A stretch of DNA of 64,000 nucleotides, taken from Centropus unirufus. Taxonomy: Eukaryota > Chordata > Aves > Cuculiformes > Centropidae. Shown here piece by piece: positions 1 to 15,065 of the stretch (the first letter of the stretch is position 1; each line of letters begins with the position of its first letter). The notes below the pieces were generated by a model. That model searched no databases and was not told the DNA's origin. It saw only the letters and a list, made by a program, of their open reading frames with translations. The stretch is from NCBI GenBank assembly GCA_013397695.1, contig VYZI01000207.1, positions 316,869 through 380,868 of the forward strand, given 5' to 3'. Position numbers and translations under genes: made by a program.

Positions 1-3000
1 GTTATGGTTCAGCAGGATGTGTGGCAGAGCATTGAAACCCTCTGCCTCTCGCAAAGCAGGTAATAGCACGGTAAGATGTGGTATTTTATGTAGGCTCTTC
101 TTAATATCTGTAAGAATATTATGACTACACAAGCAACCTGCTTTGACTCATTGAGACAAATGTGCGTAGTGGTATGGGCAGGAAATGGAGGGACAGAGAG
201 CACATGTGGAACCATCTATCTAAATTAGCTGGAGGGAGGCCAGGAAAGCTGGAACTTGCAGCATTTGCAGTGATTAGTGGGAAATGAAATGATGGCTTTG
301 TGTAAGAATAGCTGTTCTGGTATTATTCTGGGACAGTGAGGTAGATCCTGCAGGAGATGGATGGTGTGTTTAAAGGTGGCGCATGCAAAACTGAAAGACG
401 GAGAAAGGTGAGAAGGTTGGAGAGAGGAACAGTTTCAAACTGAGGGCTGTGCACAGGAGGAAAGCAGCCTGTATTTTTAGGTCTGAGATCTGTTGTCCTG
501 TTTCATCTCTTGAAAGAGAGGCACAAGTAAGTAGAGCACTCCTCTCCAAAGCATAGAAAGAGAATCACAGAAATGTGATCCTCTGCAAGACTGTCAGAGG
601 CAGGGCTCGAGTAAACAAGAGCTGCTGGTCTGTGCTGTGTAGACGTGCTGACAGATCTAAAAGGGATGGATGTGGGCATCTGATCCTCACCATCATTCTA
701 CAGTCTTTGGCACCAGGGGCTTGGAGCCGCCTGTGTTTCTGTACCTCTGGTCATGCGTACATGGCTGGCATCAAAGGAGAAGCCACATGCATCCAAGACT
801 ACACATTTGTAATGCATCCCATTTGGAGTGGGATTTGAGCCAGATCACGACTACAAGTTCAGAAAAGGGATAACAAATGGAGTGACATTGGTGGATTTTC
901 CACCAGCCACACACGCACCGTAGCGTGGGTAGGGCTGGAGGGCTTCAGTGTTATCTGCTTGACAGAGATCTTGGCATGGATCTTCAGCATCTAGGCCCTG
1001 GCTCTCAAGGTCTATTGGCACACTCGTGGTTGTTCCTACACACCAAGGATTCCCCTTTGTGGTTGTTTGCAGTAAAACATCATCAGGGTTTTCTGTCATT
1101 GTGGGGGGAGAAGACAGGGGCTTGGCTTGAGAGCGAATAGGAGGAGCTGGAGGGGATTGCAGTGGAAACTTCCCGCTTCCTGCATCATTACCCGTTCAGT
1201 TTTCACTTCTCTTGATCTGTTTATGGGATGAGGCCTTGAGATTAAATGCCCATTTTAAGTTACATGGGATCTGAAGCTTAGGCAGGATTAGCCCAAATTT
1301 ATCTCAAATCAAGCAATTCTTAAATCTGTTTGGAATAGGGAGGAGGTGCAGTTTATACCAAAGCTTAATGTTGTATTAGTTTGGTTTCATCGAGTTGTGT
1401 ACAGCATCTGCTTTATCCTCATTTCTAACCTGTCTTTTGTCTGGTCAGTTATGGGAATTTGAGACCCCAAATTAAACAGATGTCACTTTTAAAGTAGCAG
1501 AAATATTCTCAAAGAGTGTTGTGTCCATTTAACTGTTAAATTGCTGTTAAAATCCACGTAAATAACTTAGCTGGAGCTGGTGTGGCAGGTACAGCTTTTA
1601 CCTTTGTTGTTCAATACAACCTTCCCTGACCACGCTGGTTTCTTTTCTGTTATCTTCAGCCCATCTCTGCTCCATCAGGCTTAGAAACGGAGGAGCAGGC
1701 TCTGCTGGAAGTAGCAGAGGTGGCCCTACAGGTGGGAGGTGAATTTACATGGTAAAACCACTGCTGTATGTTCTGTTAGGAAACCTCTGTCTGCAGCTCT
1801 GGAGCTGGGAAAGGGCACCATGGGCCTGGGAAAGGTGGGAGCAGAGCAGCGTGTGCTCTTATCTTTTTGTATAGGGACCTTTTTGCTATCATGTGCTCTG
1901 TTGTCTTTGATTTGGCTGGCAGAAAAGAGGGAGCAGGAGAGCTAAGGAATGGCCAGCTGAGACTTCTAGGAAGGGGAGAATGACCCCATACCTGCCATCT
2001 CCCCTGGTTGATGGGGAGAGACACACACAGCAGTTCTTTATTTTTGCAGTCTGAGGGATGTGTGTGTGCATTGTCAATTGTCCGTGACAGCTGATGCTGG
2101 GGGAGGGAGCTTTTCAGGGGAATTCAGAGATTTAGATCAGGGAATATTTCCTTCAATCAAAATGCTTTGTTTCCCATTAATACCAAGCAACTATCAGATA
2201 AAGCCAGTTTGAACATGATTTTTGGACTAGTTCATCAATGCAGCTTGGGCTGGGTGGTTTTGTTTCCCTACCAGGGCATGTTTTGCTGAAGGATCAATTA
2301 GAAGACCTGAAGGCATGCGGATAATGTGAATGACAGGGTTACTACTCTGACCACTTTGGCAGATTCATTGGATTTATAAAATCTGATTTCATGATTCCTT
2401 TATGCTTTTATAGTTTCTGATTAAATTGGATTTTTTTTTTTCATTATTTGCATAAGGGCACACAAAGTATTAAGGTAAGGCCATGGAAAATAACTTTGTA
2501 AAGGCTTTTGTCCTGTTGTGAAATCTAATTAAAAACCTGCAAGCTTCATCATCCATCATTTTACCATAGGAGCGTGTTTCTCATGGAGACAGTCTAATAT
2601 CCTGCAGCAACTCCATGGCACTACAAAAATAATTAATGGACCCTTTTAGGGCAGCGTGTGTTGCTACAATGTGGAATAATACTTCAGTGTTGTAAGTGAA
2701 TGGTGTGCTAGGAAACACTAATCCCTCGTGTATGGTAACAGGAAGTATGAATATTACTTATTAATAATAATAATATAAAACACCTTAGCACACGTGCTGT
2801 TTTTTTTCTGGGCCTGTCTACCTTTTTGTAAACAACACCGAATTTTAATTGCAGAAAATTCGTGAGAAGCAAGAAAGTTTTGTGTGATGACGGAGATCTG
2901 TTTATTTTAAAGCCTTCAGAAGTTGTAAGGGATGGAACTTAGCTCTGTGCAAGAGATGAATGTTGTGCAATAATGCCCCTTCATTCCCCTTTCATAATAA

Positions 3001-4166
3001 ATCTCCGCAGAGTATTCATCTAAAGGGCTGGATGCCAAAAAGAACAGGTTCGACTTGTCTGTGAGGATTTACACCACAGTAAAATGCACAACTGCTTTTG
3101 TAGAGGTCATTGTGAAGGTCAGGGAGCCAGTGTGCACCGCTGAATGAGAGCAGCCTCTAACAATGGTGTGAGGGGTTGGGCTGGGGGAAATAAATATTTA
3201 AAACCCCATATGAAATGTAGCAATAAGCTGAAATTGTTAAAGCACACGACTTCAAAGCATGGATGCTGTTTTGCAAGCAAGGAGTGATCTCTTTTCCAGA
3301 GGTTTGCATCTCATACCCACTGCTGTACGGAGCTCCTTGGTCAAAATGCAAGTTTCTTCAATTTCTAACAAGTAACATTGAAATTACTCAATATATCTGA
3401 TATAAACACTCTTAAACCACCAACAGTTGCCTCAACCCTGTTTAAAAAGAAACCAAACCAACCCCCTTATTGATATTGAAGTGGATTTGGTCACCTGAAA
3501 TTTGGCTCACCTAGTTTTACAAATAAGGTCCGAGTTTGGCCAGAGGGTCCCTGTGTCTTTAAATAAAAGATGATGATCATTTCAAATGGCAACCGGCCAC
3601 CGCTGGGGTTTAGTGCAGAGATTAATTAGTAAACTTTGGAATGCACTACAGCAAATGCAGCTGATTGGCAATAGCACGTGGAGCAGCAACTGGTGGAAAG
3701 GCAGCGCTTGGAGCACCAGAGGTATTTCCAAAAAGCCTTATGAGAGCCGTGATGTGTTACGCTTCAAACGGGGCTGTGCTGATTGCAGCAAACCACCCGT
3801 TTTCTCTTTATGCGGTTCAGTAAATGCACGGATTAAAGAAATCTGACGTGTGGAAAGCAAGCAAGTTTCCTTTTGATGTGTTTAGGCTCACCCCATCAAT
3901 ACAGAGAGTGATGCCCTGAACATTAGTTTACAGAAGGTGATTGTTGTCTGTGGAGGGTTTCTGCTGTTTTTTCAGTAGGAAGAAGAATGTCAGGGGTACT
4001 TTTAAATGCTGAGATATGATTTGGTCAGAAAAGACACTGAAGTAACTATGAGTCACTCGGTGGCTCTTGCACTGAGCCACTTCTTAGAATTCTGGTCTGC
4101 CTTTAAAAATGATGTGGATCACTGAGCATGTGTTTGCATGGCTTTAAATTGCTCATTGTCTTCCTT

Positions 4167-4357
4167 AGAACCATGGAATGGTTTGAGTTGGAAGAAACCT
4201 TAAAGCTCTTCCAGTTCCACCCCCTCCACCATGCACAGGGATACCTCCTGCTGGACCAGGCTGCTCAAGGCCCCAAGCAACCTGGCCTTGAACACCTCCA
4301 GGGCTGGGGCATCCACAGCTTCCCTGGGCAACCTGGGCCAGTGCCTTGCCACCCAAA
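4167..4357 (-). mobile_element. CR1 LINE 3' fragment
   Basis: The fragment reads on the minus strand. Its 3' tail (GAATGGTTTGAGTTGG and relatives) lies at the low coordinate. It then runs into the complement of the ORF2 C-terminal region (a CTGGCCTTGAACACCTCCAG type block). It belongs to the subfamily whose end reads CCTTCCAACCCAAACCATTC in intact copies. It is 5'-truncated, as is usual for CR1, and diverged. Confidence 0.9.
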
Positions 4358-7300
4358 CCTTTTAAGGTTTTAAAGACATCATTAGAGAAATATTGAGACT
4401 TTCTCTGCAAATGAGCTTTCTAAGGAAGCTTGATCTATTTGGTATGAGTAGTGGAGCCCACTACGCATAGCCCCCCATGGGACTATTTTCTCAGGTTGTG
4501 TAGGCCATGAGGTTGGGGCCCAGATAATAAAATTAATATGATTTATGTACTAAGTAACACTTGAGAGAGTATTTGGAAGTTGTGTGTACTTCTTAAAATC
4601 TCTCAGTGTTAAATATTATTGTCTCATTCTCTTGATGCCCACCTGCTGCATGGTCAAGCACCCATTTAAATCAATAAGAAAGCTCACACGGATACTGGTC
4701 AGGGTCTTTGCTTCAAAAATGGCCCATGTGACTTAAGTAGCCAGGTGAAAGTCATCTCACTCTCCATTTCCTGAGTATTGAGCAGAAATATGCCCTTGTG
4801 GGCTAGTTAATGGCATCCCTGAACTAGTCATATACAAGTTTTGATCTCAAAGCAGCAGTTCTTGATATCATAAGGATCATCCTGGCTTTGATCCAGAAAG
4901 CTCTTAGGCAGGTGCTCCTCTTACCTCTCAGCTCTGTTACTTTGTCCTGGTAGCATTTCAGTTTCTTGGGCCCATCAAAGTATCGTGGTGGATCTGTGGA
5001 GCAGGCAATAGCAGATGCTGACATCTGAAATAGTTGGAGCTTCTCAACTTCAGAGCTCTTGGAATGGTCTACGGAAGGAAGAGGAGCAGAGACTGGAGTC
5101 ACCAGGGGGCTGGTTGTTTCTCTGGAGATCTGTTTCTGCAAGCCGCTGCTTCTTAGTCTGTTGTGTTTATCGCCACAGGTAGTTGCAGCCAAGTGGATGG
5201 GCTCGGTTCATGCAATCAGGTTTAGCCTTGCTTGGCTTTGTTGGACTGGACTTGTAGTCCCCAATCCAGACAGGGTACTCGGTGTGCGACTGCTCCTTTG
5301 AGTTGGCGAGGCTCTTGGTGTGCTTAAAGCTGGGCAGTTTTCTGTGCTGAGTCAGTGTTGCTGAACCTGGGTCTAAGCCCCATGAAAGCATATGTTAGAA
5401 TTTCCTGATATGGGTTTGTTAGCTTGACGTGCCTTTAAACGAATCCTGTGTGTAAAACTGCAGAGGACTGGGCCATTACAGGGCCCTGCAAAATGTTCAG
5501 TGATAGAGTTTAACTCCTGCCCTTTGATTGTGTGAATCTGTGTGTGTACATACACAGCAGCAACACCCGTGCACACAAAAAGCACCTCATTAAAAACACA
5601 ATATCTGAGCACTGCAATCACCCCTCTTATTACTAAGCCTTCATTATTTTGTTAAAACTAACCTGCTGTTGGTGTGTACAATATAAATGCCCAAGTGCAT
5701 TACAAAGCCTTATGAATAATTAAAGGCAAACCGTACCCCTCATCAGGAACAAATGCAGGTCCATTCGGTGCTGCATTATCCTGGCTGGGCTCCTGGTTTG
5801 CTTTGACTTCACTACTTGTATGAATTAAGCACGCCCTTTGTAGCCCTGGAGAGTTGCCTTAGTATTGGTCTAAATGTTAAGTTATGAAAGATTAAACAAA
5901 GCCTGGCTTTCCTTGTCTCAATAGCAGCAGACGGTCACTGTAATCCCCTACTTCTGCTGGTGTCCCGGAGTGGCCCGGTGGAGCTGCTGGAGTAGCTGAG
6001 GCTGGGCATTAGGTGATTTCATAAGGTGAGGTGCTTTTAGATTCTGACAGGCATTTATCTTTGTTTTTTTGGGACATGCTGGCTACCAAAGCTCAGGCCC
6101 AGGGAGGGATGTTTCAACTGTCACAGCAGTGGCTGTGGAAAGAATACAGGGGAAAGAAAAGTTGATGCAGCGTCATGTTGTAATTGTGACCCAAGATGAA
6201 TATGAGACCAAAAGAGAAAACACGTTTTTCTCACTGTATTGACCAGTTGATAAAAGTCTATGTCCATAACTAGGGCAAAGGTATTTAGGCTGCCGGTCAT
6301 TTAGAGGGTTTGGTTGTTTGTTACAGCTTTTAGATGTGACCTCGCCATGTTCTGCTGAAAATATATTTTTCCTAAGAGTTCCTCATCTTACCTTCATTTT
6401 CTTTTGCTTATTAAATCTTGGACAGTTCAAAACAAACCCCAAAATCTCTTACATCCATCCTATATTATTAAGCCAAACATGCTGTGAAAGCTGTTTGAAT
6501 ATTGCTTTGGCTTGGCGACATAAATGTGATTACACTCCAGTAACGGGGAGGGAGAGAGAAATACCCCTCCAAACTGTTAGCCCTTGGGAAGGGAAACACA
6601 AAAACCTGGTGTTCTTCGTGTGCGCTCTAGAGTTTTCGATTTGCTCCCATTGACTGGGGTGATACAGTATCTGTTTCTCCCATGCCTGTGGCCATGGGTT
6701 TGTGTTTCACGTGGTGAAGTGGAAGGGTGATGCAGACACACAGCAGCCCGGTGTTGCGGGGTGCTTGGCTTCCAGGTAGATGGAGGCTTGGGCTGGCTGG
6801 CGCGGGAGGTGATTCGCTGTGGTCAGCCAAAACTCATCTCTTGCTGGTGAGTCTAGAATTGTGCGTGTGCTTGTGCTTAGCCACTCTGTTGTATACCTGT
6901 GTGTTTGTGCTGCTGCCGAGACTCCAAAGGCTTGGCAAATCCTATTTGTGTGGGAAGCTTGAGTGCAAAAAACTTGCCTAATGTACTTTATTTAAATCAA
7001 TGTAATCCTGCTTAAGGCTTTTTGGAAGGCACATCTAGGTGAACAGCTTTTAAGTGAACACAGTGTCCTTCGTGTTGTCAATAAAAGGTAGTTTCATATG
7101 AAAAGGGTGTGCTTATGGTTATCTTACACAAACTTTTTGCCCTATTAAACGTGGAAGGATTCAATACTGCGTGTGCACATCATCCTTTGTGAAATTTGTA
7201 CTCAGAAGATTTAATATCTTCAATTTTACTTTTATGATCAGCAATTCTTTGAACTCCCAAACAACAAAGTGTGGATAAATTCAAATATCTATTTGAAGTC

Positions 7301-10185
7301 TGATTCTAAGGAGTGCTTATGGTGGGTTTGCCCTTACAATGTCAAGTTTGAGCTCTGCCTCAAAACTACAGTTTTCTAGTGGAAATGTAAATACAGGCTG
7401 AACTTCTTTTAGACACCTTGAAAAATGCTCTTGTCTCTTAAAGAGAGGGACTTTATTCCGGAGATCCTGGATATTCAAACCATGGAAATGGATCCCTGTT
7501 CACATGGACCCCGATTCAGCCACCGATCTCTCATCAGCAAAGCTTACTCCCATTTGGGAGATGCTGATCGGTGGTGGTTTAGACTCAAATATAAGATTTT
7601 TGGTAGCTGAAGCTTAATAGAATAGAGAAGGGCTAAGGAGGGTGGAAGCTGTCTGAGGTGATTTAGAGTTTTACACAAGCACATAAAGCTGCAAGCTGTC
7701 TTGTTGTGTTTGGTTTTGAAAAGCTCTTATTAACTACTTTGACATCTCACTTTTATTCTTGAACATCTGCTTTAGATTGTTTGCCATAAAAGTGTAAGAA
7801 TTAATCTTGCCCTCGTTTTTGTTATTGCTACCAGAAACCAAACTATTTGTATTGCTTCTTGTGTAGGAATTTTGGCTCTGAATTGAACTATTTTCAGAGT
7901 TGAGGAGCAAATGGATTTGTATTTTCTTTTCTTTCTCCCTCGTGCTCCCCCCAGCTTACAGGTAAAGTTAATTAAATGATAGTTTTAAGTGCACAAAGAT
8001 GTTAGACATGGCTTGTGAAACTGTTTGGGAAACTTTAATAAAGAAAAAGTTAAACTTTGCATTATTTGGCCGAATATTATGTGCTTTAAGGGAATTCAAA
8101 TGATCAGCTCGTTTTGGTTTGTTTCTGAGAAGAGCAGCTGCCCTGAGCCAGGGTAAGGCATTTGCATCGTCTCTGGAGAGCCCAGTACGTATTTTACTGT
8201 ATGGAAATGATATATGAAAGTCAAAGAAAGGCAAACCTTCCTATGTGTTTAATCCTTTGATTAACAAATGCTCTTAAATACTTGTTCCTGGGGCTTCCTT
8301 TTCCTTTGGTTGAAGCTTGTTTATGTAGTTTCCCAAGAGTGGCAAGGATCCGTGCTGAGCGATGCCTGACTCAGCCCTGACCTTCAGGGTGCTGCCTTCA
8401 AGTGATTTCTGTCTCCGTGTTGTGTATTATTCAATCTCAGGGCATTCTGCTGGTGTGTGTTCATCCAGTACTTATGCCAGAGCATACAGTAACCCGCCTT
8501 TCTACAATGGGAGTGTTGTTTCTGAGGCAAAACTCTTTTCTTACAAGCCTATGGCAGGAAATAGGCAGGCAGCCTCTCTAACTTATTTGAAATCTGCTGT
8601 GTGTGCTGCAGTTGCTTTCACAGCAGTCTCCGCTTTCAGAATCCGTAGCTACACTTGCTTTTTTTTTTCTAATTCGAATGCAAGTGTTTTAGCAAAAGGG
8701 TTTACAAAGGAACAGTGAATGAGATAAAGCAGATGAGGCTTATCCTTATTTTATGCATAGATAAATAGGATTTTTCTGGGAGCCGGTGAAGTTACTGGGT
8801 GATTGTGTCACCATCTTGCTGCAGCTTCTTTCCCCAAGTGAGACTGCAGATTTTTCATGGCAGGAACCATTCCTTTTCCCTTGTTCAGAGGATGCCAGAG
8901 ATGTTTCTGATTATTGGTTTCAGTAGCTGTGGCTTTGCCGCACCTTGAAGCACGGGGTAATGCGGTACGGCCATGGTAGTTCTTGGGTGTGTGGAGGGAC
9001 TTTCTGCAACGCTCTCAGGATTACCCAGTGCTTACAAATGGAGTTTCTGATGCTGTGGAGCTCTGCAGGTCCTATCCAAATTGCTGCTGGAATCCAGGTC
9101 CCATACACTACTTTGGAAGCTGTTGTGTGCCTGTGGGTTTAAACATCGTTTTGATAAATGCACTTAAAGATGCAGTGCATTGTGCTTGCAGGGTCTCTCC
9201 CTGTCCCCAGAATCATCAGCTCATGTCTGTCGGTATGGTCTGCAGGCAAATGAAGAAGAAAGCCTAGAAATAAACTGCTTTCCACTTTGTTAAAGGCAGT
9301 AATTTCTAAATATATTGCTAACAGGTGTCAGTTTTCATTTAGAGTTCATCCACAAATGTAACCATAGCCCACAGATGTGAAGGCACATCATCTACCGCTA
9401 ACGCCTGATGCGGCATTCTTCATTTCTGCTTTAAACTTCAGTTTTCCTAAATTCCTCCTTTTTATCTTTTTGTCTGTTTCTAATAATTCACTCTGTTCTC
9501 TCTTCCTGATTTTCCTATTCTGTTCATACTCTTTTTTTTTTTTTATCTGCCTTTATTGCCCTTTTCTTCATATTTTATTTCTTTTTTTCGTCCCGGCTGC
9601 TATAAAACCTTCCCTACCTTCTTTTGCCAGACAGTTATCAACCTTTAGCGGTCCCTCCTTAAAATCCAGCTATTCAAGGAATCTCACTTTATTTCCTCTC
9701 TTTATCAGGCAGACATAAGCCATGCTGGATGTGGTGTTTTGCCTTCATCAGCATTTGTCTGGGTCTCGGCTGTATGCTCAGTGAAACAGGGAATACTCCT
9801 CTGATTTTAGACATACACAAAGTTCCTCATCTTCTACAGGTTGAGGTCAGCTTTCTCGTCAGTTTTGTTATTTTAAGCAGTCTTTCTTTTAGAATCATCC
9901 ATCAAACTCTACATTCCTTAAAAATAGTGTTGTGTTTGGGAGGGGGGAAGCTGTGTTGGAGGCTCCCAGGAAAGAGCAGATAGCAAAGCACAGCAATGTG
10001 GGGTTCTTCATGAGCTCCTGTTCCACTAATAAAGAAGCTCGTTTTCGCAAGTTCCACTGTTCTCCAGGGAATCTGATATAATTTTCTTGCATCATGGAGG
10101 GGTCCTTACCAAAGTCACACTCATCTTTACTGCAACAGAACAGGAGCACCAGTAGATTCAGCTGTACCAAGACTTCAGCGGATGT

Positions 10186-10594
10186 CGCTGGGGAAGGGGC
10201 TGGGGAACAAGGATTATGAGGATCAGCTGGGGTTGCTCAGCCTGGAGAGGAGGAGGCTGAGGGGACACCTCATCACTGCCTCCAACTGCCTGGAAGGAGG
10301 GTGTGGAGAGGTGGGTGCTGGTCTCTTCTCCCAAGTGAAAGGTGATGGGCCAAGGGGGAATGGCCTCAAGCTGCACCAGGGCAAGTTCAGGTTGGACATA
10401 AGGAAAAAATTCTTCACCTAAAGGGTCATCACTGGCAGGGGCTGTGCAGGGAAGTGATGGAGTCCCCATCCCTGGAAGTGTTTAAAAAACAAGCAGATGA
10501 GGTGCTTAAGGGTCTGGTTTAGTGATGGGCAGGTACAGTTGAACTCAGTGATCTCAGAGGTCTTTTCCAACCTGGTGACTCTATGATTCTATGG
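10186..10594 (+). mobile_element. CR1 LINE 3' fragment
   Basis: This plus-strand copy is about 410 bp. It starts at the frequent 5' truncation point GCTGGGGAAGGGGCTGG. It covers the end of ORF2 (LFSLE..RLRG.L, then FRLDIRKKFF, then the SLEVFK-like end) and finishes with TTTTCCAACCTGGTGACTCT and one ATTCTATGG tail unit. Stops and indels interrupt the frame, so it is inactive. Confidence 0.93.
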
Positions 10595-13500
10595 TCAATG
10601 AGCAGCTATTGCTGTTCTCTGGCCTCTGCTGCTGTGTCCAACCATCACTCACTGATATGTGTCATGATACACAAAGTGGCACTTTCAAATAGATTTCTGC
10701 TTCACATCCCTTTAAAAATTAGGCCCTCAATGCGGATATTTAAAACAATATTATGTTAAAGCCTTTAATCTTGTAATTAGAATGTCTGCTGCAAGGCTTG
10801 TGCTTTGTTGATAGCCAAATCAAAATGATCCAGGCTCCAGAAGTCTGATGGTAGAGGTGTAACAAAAGTTTGCTTAATTCTGCTTAATTCTGCGTTACTA
10901 ACATAGCACACTGGGAGGTGCCGTAACAAACTGAACAGGACATGGACCTTGAGTCACCTACAGGGAAGAGTTGTCTCTGAAAAGTGGGAAGAACCTGGGG
11001 TTGTACCCCGAGAAGGGTGCTGTTGAGCTCTCTGGAAGCCACAGAGGAGGAAGAAGAATGTGTGAGTTGACAGGGAGGTTTGCAAAGGCAGTTGGCACTC
11101 CCAGGGTGTCCAAATACTGCATAGCAGCCGGTTCATGACATGGCTCTTCAGTCAAGCTGAAAGTGGTCAAACAGATACCACGTGCAGGGTAGAGGTCCTG
11201 GGAACCAGAGCAAAAGGTGCAGATGCAGTTGAACAACTGCGAATGGCACACAGGATTGCACAAAAACAAGTGAACACGGAGGATCTGAGACTGAGTTGGG
11301 AGCAAGATTGGGAAACGAGTGCTGAAAACCAAGAGGGGGGGGCCCATGGGCTTATTTGTTGCATGAAAAATGCAGTCACGTTTTAATTCTTGGTTTCAAG
11401 GAACGTTGCTGTTCTTGTACCAGCCTGTCCTTTCGAACAGTGTAGGGGATTTTGAGCAAAGCTTGGCAGTTCCTGTCAGAGCTCTGGAGGCTCCCCTGAA
11501 AACAAGCGAGTGACTCGTTGCAGCAAACATCCAGACTATCTCCTGAATCCTAACAGGGCTCCAGCAGCCAGGGCTGGAGAGGACAGCACCGCCTGGGCAC
11601 CGTGATGCATTGATGTGAAGAAAGGGCACCAGGCTTTGCTGTGTAAAGAGTAGCCACAATTCCTGGTACTGGCTCTGACTCAGAAGAACTGTATGTTGGT
11701 GCGTTAGATGGACACAGGCTTTCTTTGGAGAGATTAGAGAAATGGAGCTTTTTTGGCAGGAGCTTAAAGATAACTCTGGTTGGGTAATCACTTGTATCAA
11801 AAAGTTGTAAAGGAGAATTTTGGAGGCAAGGAGAACTGTTGGTGTGTTTCAGCCCATGTCACTTCGTGGTTTGTTTCCCAGGTACCTGTTTGCGTGTAAC
11901 AAATCACATCTCTGTGTCTTTGTTCACAGCTGCTTTGGTGCTGTTGATCTCTCTTTTTGTGCCATTCCTAAAGAAAGCACCTCTTTTGGATGTTTTGACA
12001 TTCAAAACTCAAATGAATTTGCTGGGGAGGGGGAAAAAAAGTCTGAATTTAGTCAGGTTGTTACAAGGCATCTGTAAGTGTCTGCCCCAGAGAGCGGGAG
12101 GTATGTGTCAGTCTTACATCTCTTGTCCTGCCACGTGTGGTCACATTCTGGGTTTGAGATTGAGAGGAAATCTTGATTTTGTTGGTTTCTGTCAGATCAT
12201 TTGTCCTCTTTCGCTCCCGGGGTATCTGCCCAGCACTTTTCATAATTAAGTAAAGAAGGCAGATTTATTGTTGGTTTTCAATAGCAGACAAAAGAGCAGT
12301 TGGTTTCAGATACTTAAGTCTTTGGAAAAGCCTCAGTGGCGTAGGAATTTTAGGTTAAGGAATGGAATTACGTGTTTTAGTTTGACATTCTTTGTGTTTA
12401 TTTAAAAAAGCTGTGGAAGACGGGGAGGGTAAAGGTTAAAACAATATTAACAGAGCCCTCCAAATCTATCAGTTTCATTCTCCTTTTCCTGAGTATCGCT
12501 GTAGTCACAGTAAGTAGATCATCAGAATGAGAAAGCTACGTTAGCATTGCTGACACGGGTTTGTCGATAATGGATTGGGAGGGTGAAAACTGGGGGGAAG
12601 AAAGAAAAATGAAAAATACACCCAAACGCAACCCGTCTTTTGGCTCAGACCACATTGCCTAAAATGTTTCTATTGATATTGTTCTGTAAGAAATTCTGTT
12701 AACGTGAAATCTTTCCACAACCTGAATTCTTGTTGTGAGCTTAGCAGTAATTTCCTAAGGCTGCTTATACTGAAAAATTCAAGGCATTTCTGGTTTTGTT
12801 TTAACATTCACTTGAAAGCATTTTGATAATTACACACTCAGATCATGGTGTATCAAAAAGGGTCTTTGTGAGCCTTTCCATTGCGCCGCATCTGATGGAA
12901 GTGATGCTCGGGGTGTGTTTTGGCAGCATCGTGCCCTGGCATCCCAGTTATGCCTGGCTGTGTGCTCCTTACTCCAGGCTGGGGAGGGCGACCTGATGGT
13001 GAAGCCAGTTAAATAAAAATAACATTGCTGCAAACTGACTTAATGAAACTTAGCGTATAAATATTGCTATTTCTGTACATGTGCTGCTTTCTGGTGGTGT
13101 GGTGATAGGAGACCTGAGTAAGTTTCTAAGCAGAGAGAAAACCAAAAAAGCAAGGAGATTGGCTGCATCATCTGGTCCAGCCGCTTCCAGTACAGAAACA
13201 TGCTTTGTCTGGACAAGTTTTAATGACCCCAATCTCTGGCTTCTGTCTCTTGCCTGGGGATGTTTTTGTGGCATAGTTGTTCCTCCTCTTTCCCCTAGTA
13301 GTGCATTTTTGGTGTCAGTCTCCTTTCTCCTCCTGCCCGACACTTGAGAGATGTTGGAGAAGATTGTCTGTTGTTGTTTCTTTTTGCTGCTGAGAGAACG
13401 AGGCAGAGGAAGGCGATGGTCTTTTGGAGACAAGGAAAGGGATGGGTGTCGGGATGGGAACAACTGTGAACGCTGCACCTTGAGCTCATATTTCTGGACT

Positions 13501-15065
13501 TTGTAGGCTAAAATAACTCCTTTCTGCTCACAGCCCTACCTGGCTTTTGCCAAGAGTCCCTCCTCTACCCCTGTGTGAGAGCTGTACTGATCAACTGGTC
13601 GGAGAGCTGTGACTTTTCCTAAAAGGACTCTGCTTTTCGGTTAAAAAGCTCTTTGGCACTGCAAGGGGAGCTCTTCTCTGATAGAATCCTGGGGTTGTTT
13701 TACTTCTTCATGCCTTGTTGTATCACATAAAAATTGGCCACTGCTGTTGTTTCTTATTATTTAAACTGAGAGGTGTCTCAAACAGTGGAAAGCAGGGTGA
13801 GAAGTAAATCCGCTGGTTGGTTTTATTTGTAATGCAAAGACATTATCTATCCCCTTCCAAATTTAATCCTGTATTTCTCTCCTAGAACGATGAAGTATAT
13901 GAATGGAAAGTGAGTTGCTCACAAATCCATTGCTGTGTAGTCTTTTACGTAGAGTCATCAGGATAAGCAAATGCCTGCCTTCTAATTACCAGTGTTTTGT
14001 GGTTCCATACATTCCAAAGTGTAATAGACAGCTACAGGGCCTAAAATAATCCTGTAGAAAACACTCGGATGCCACAAAGATAGGGGAAAGGAGACAGGAA
14101 AATCTGTTGTCTGTGTTCCTGGAAGCCTTTTTGAACTCCGTTTGGACACTGTCGGCTTCTTTTATCCAAACATTACAGCATCCAAGGGGAATTAGAAATG
14201 CTTACCCGTGACCACAGCGTCAGAGCTTAGGTTTGTCAGGAGAAAGCAATGCAAACGCAGGACCTTGGACCCCCTGCTTTCATATTTTGGTTTTAGCATG
14301 CTGATAAATGGCTCCTAATGCTGGAAAGAAGCAAAGCTGTCTAGGTGAAATACAGGAAATTTAAAAATCTTGCCTCATAGCCAGGAAGTGGTTTTTTGGA
14401 TCTGTAAAAGTGCTGTGTAAGTTCTAAGTAAGAGTGCTGGTCTCTTGTGATGTCTCCGAAGTTACACAACAGCTTCCCTTTTATACCAGTCTTTTATGAA
14501 ATGGCTGGGGACCGCTCAAGGCAAAGACAAAATTGAACTTAAATGGCTTTTAACTGAGATAATATTTTTCAAATTCAGCTTTTTAACTTCAATGTTTGAT
14601 GTAAATGCACCTTATCCCAACATCAGTGGAATCAGGAAAGGTAGCACCTTTCCTAAGGCAAGTTTTCCTATGTTTCCATTCCAACCTTTTTTACCTGGTC
14701 TGTCCCCTGTGCTTGAGCAGCCTTTAGCCCCTTGCAGGTGGGAATGTATGTTGTAACTTCTGCTTCCATTTAACCCTTCCCCAAATTAGGGCAGATTACA
14801 AGCCAGTTTATAGGGAAAAGCCTTTACCTAAGGGCCAGATAGTGATACGGCAGGAAAAACAGCCTGTAGTAGGGAGTTTTCCCATTGCTAAGTGGAACGT
14901 AATCCATGTTGCCAAAGGCCATCAACTAAAGTTGTGATTTTGAGAAATTAAGACAACTGAGCTGTCACTCAAGGCCAAAAGGTGTGGGTCTGCTGGCTGG
15001 GCACGAAGCAGCACGGTCATTTTGTCATGCAAAAGTTCTTAACCACTTGCAAAATGTAGGTGAGA

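Noticed and set aside
1680..1731. An exon-like stretch between AG and GTGGGAGG with a glutamate-rich reading (ETEEQALLEVAEVALQ), considered as an MNAT1 coiled-coil exon.
   Set aside because: It does not match the MAT1 coiled-coil sequence, and the acceptor side is weak.
11396..11800. A 134-codon minus-strand open frame.
   Set aside because: No family motif, low-complexity serine and leucine content, and it lies inside an intron without splice sites.
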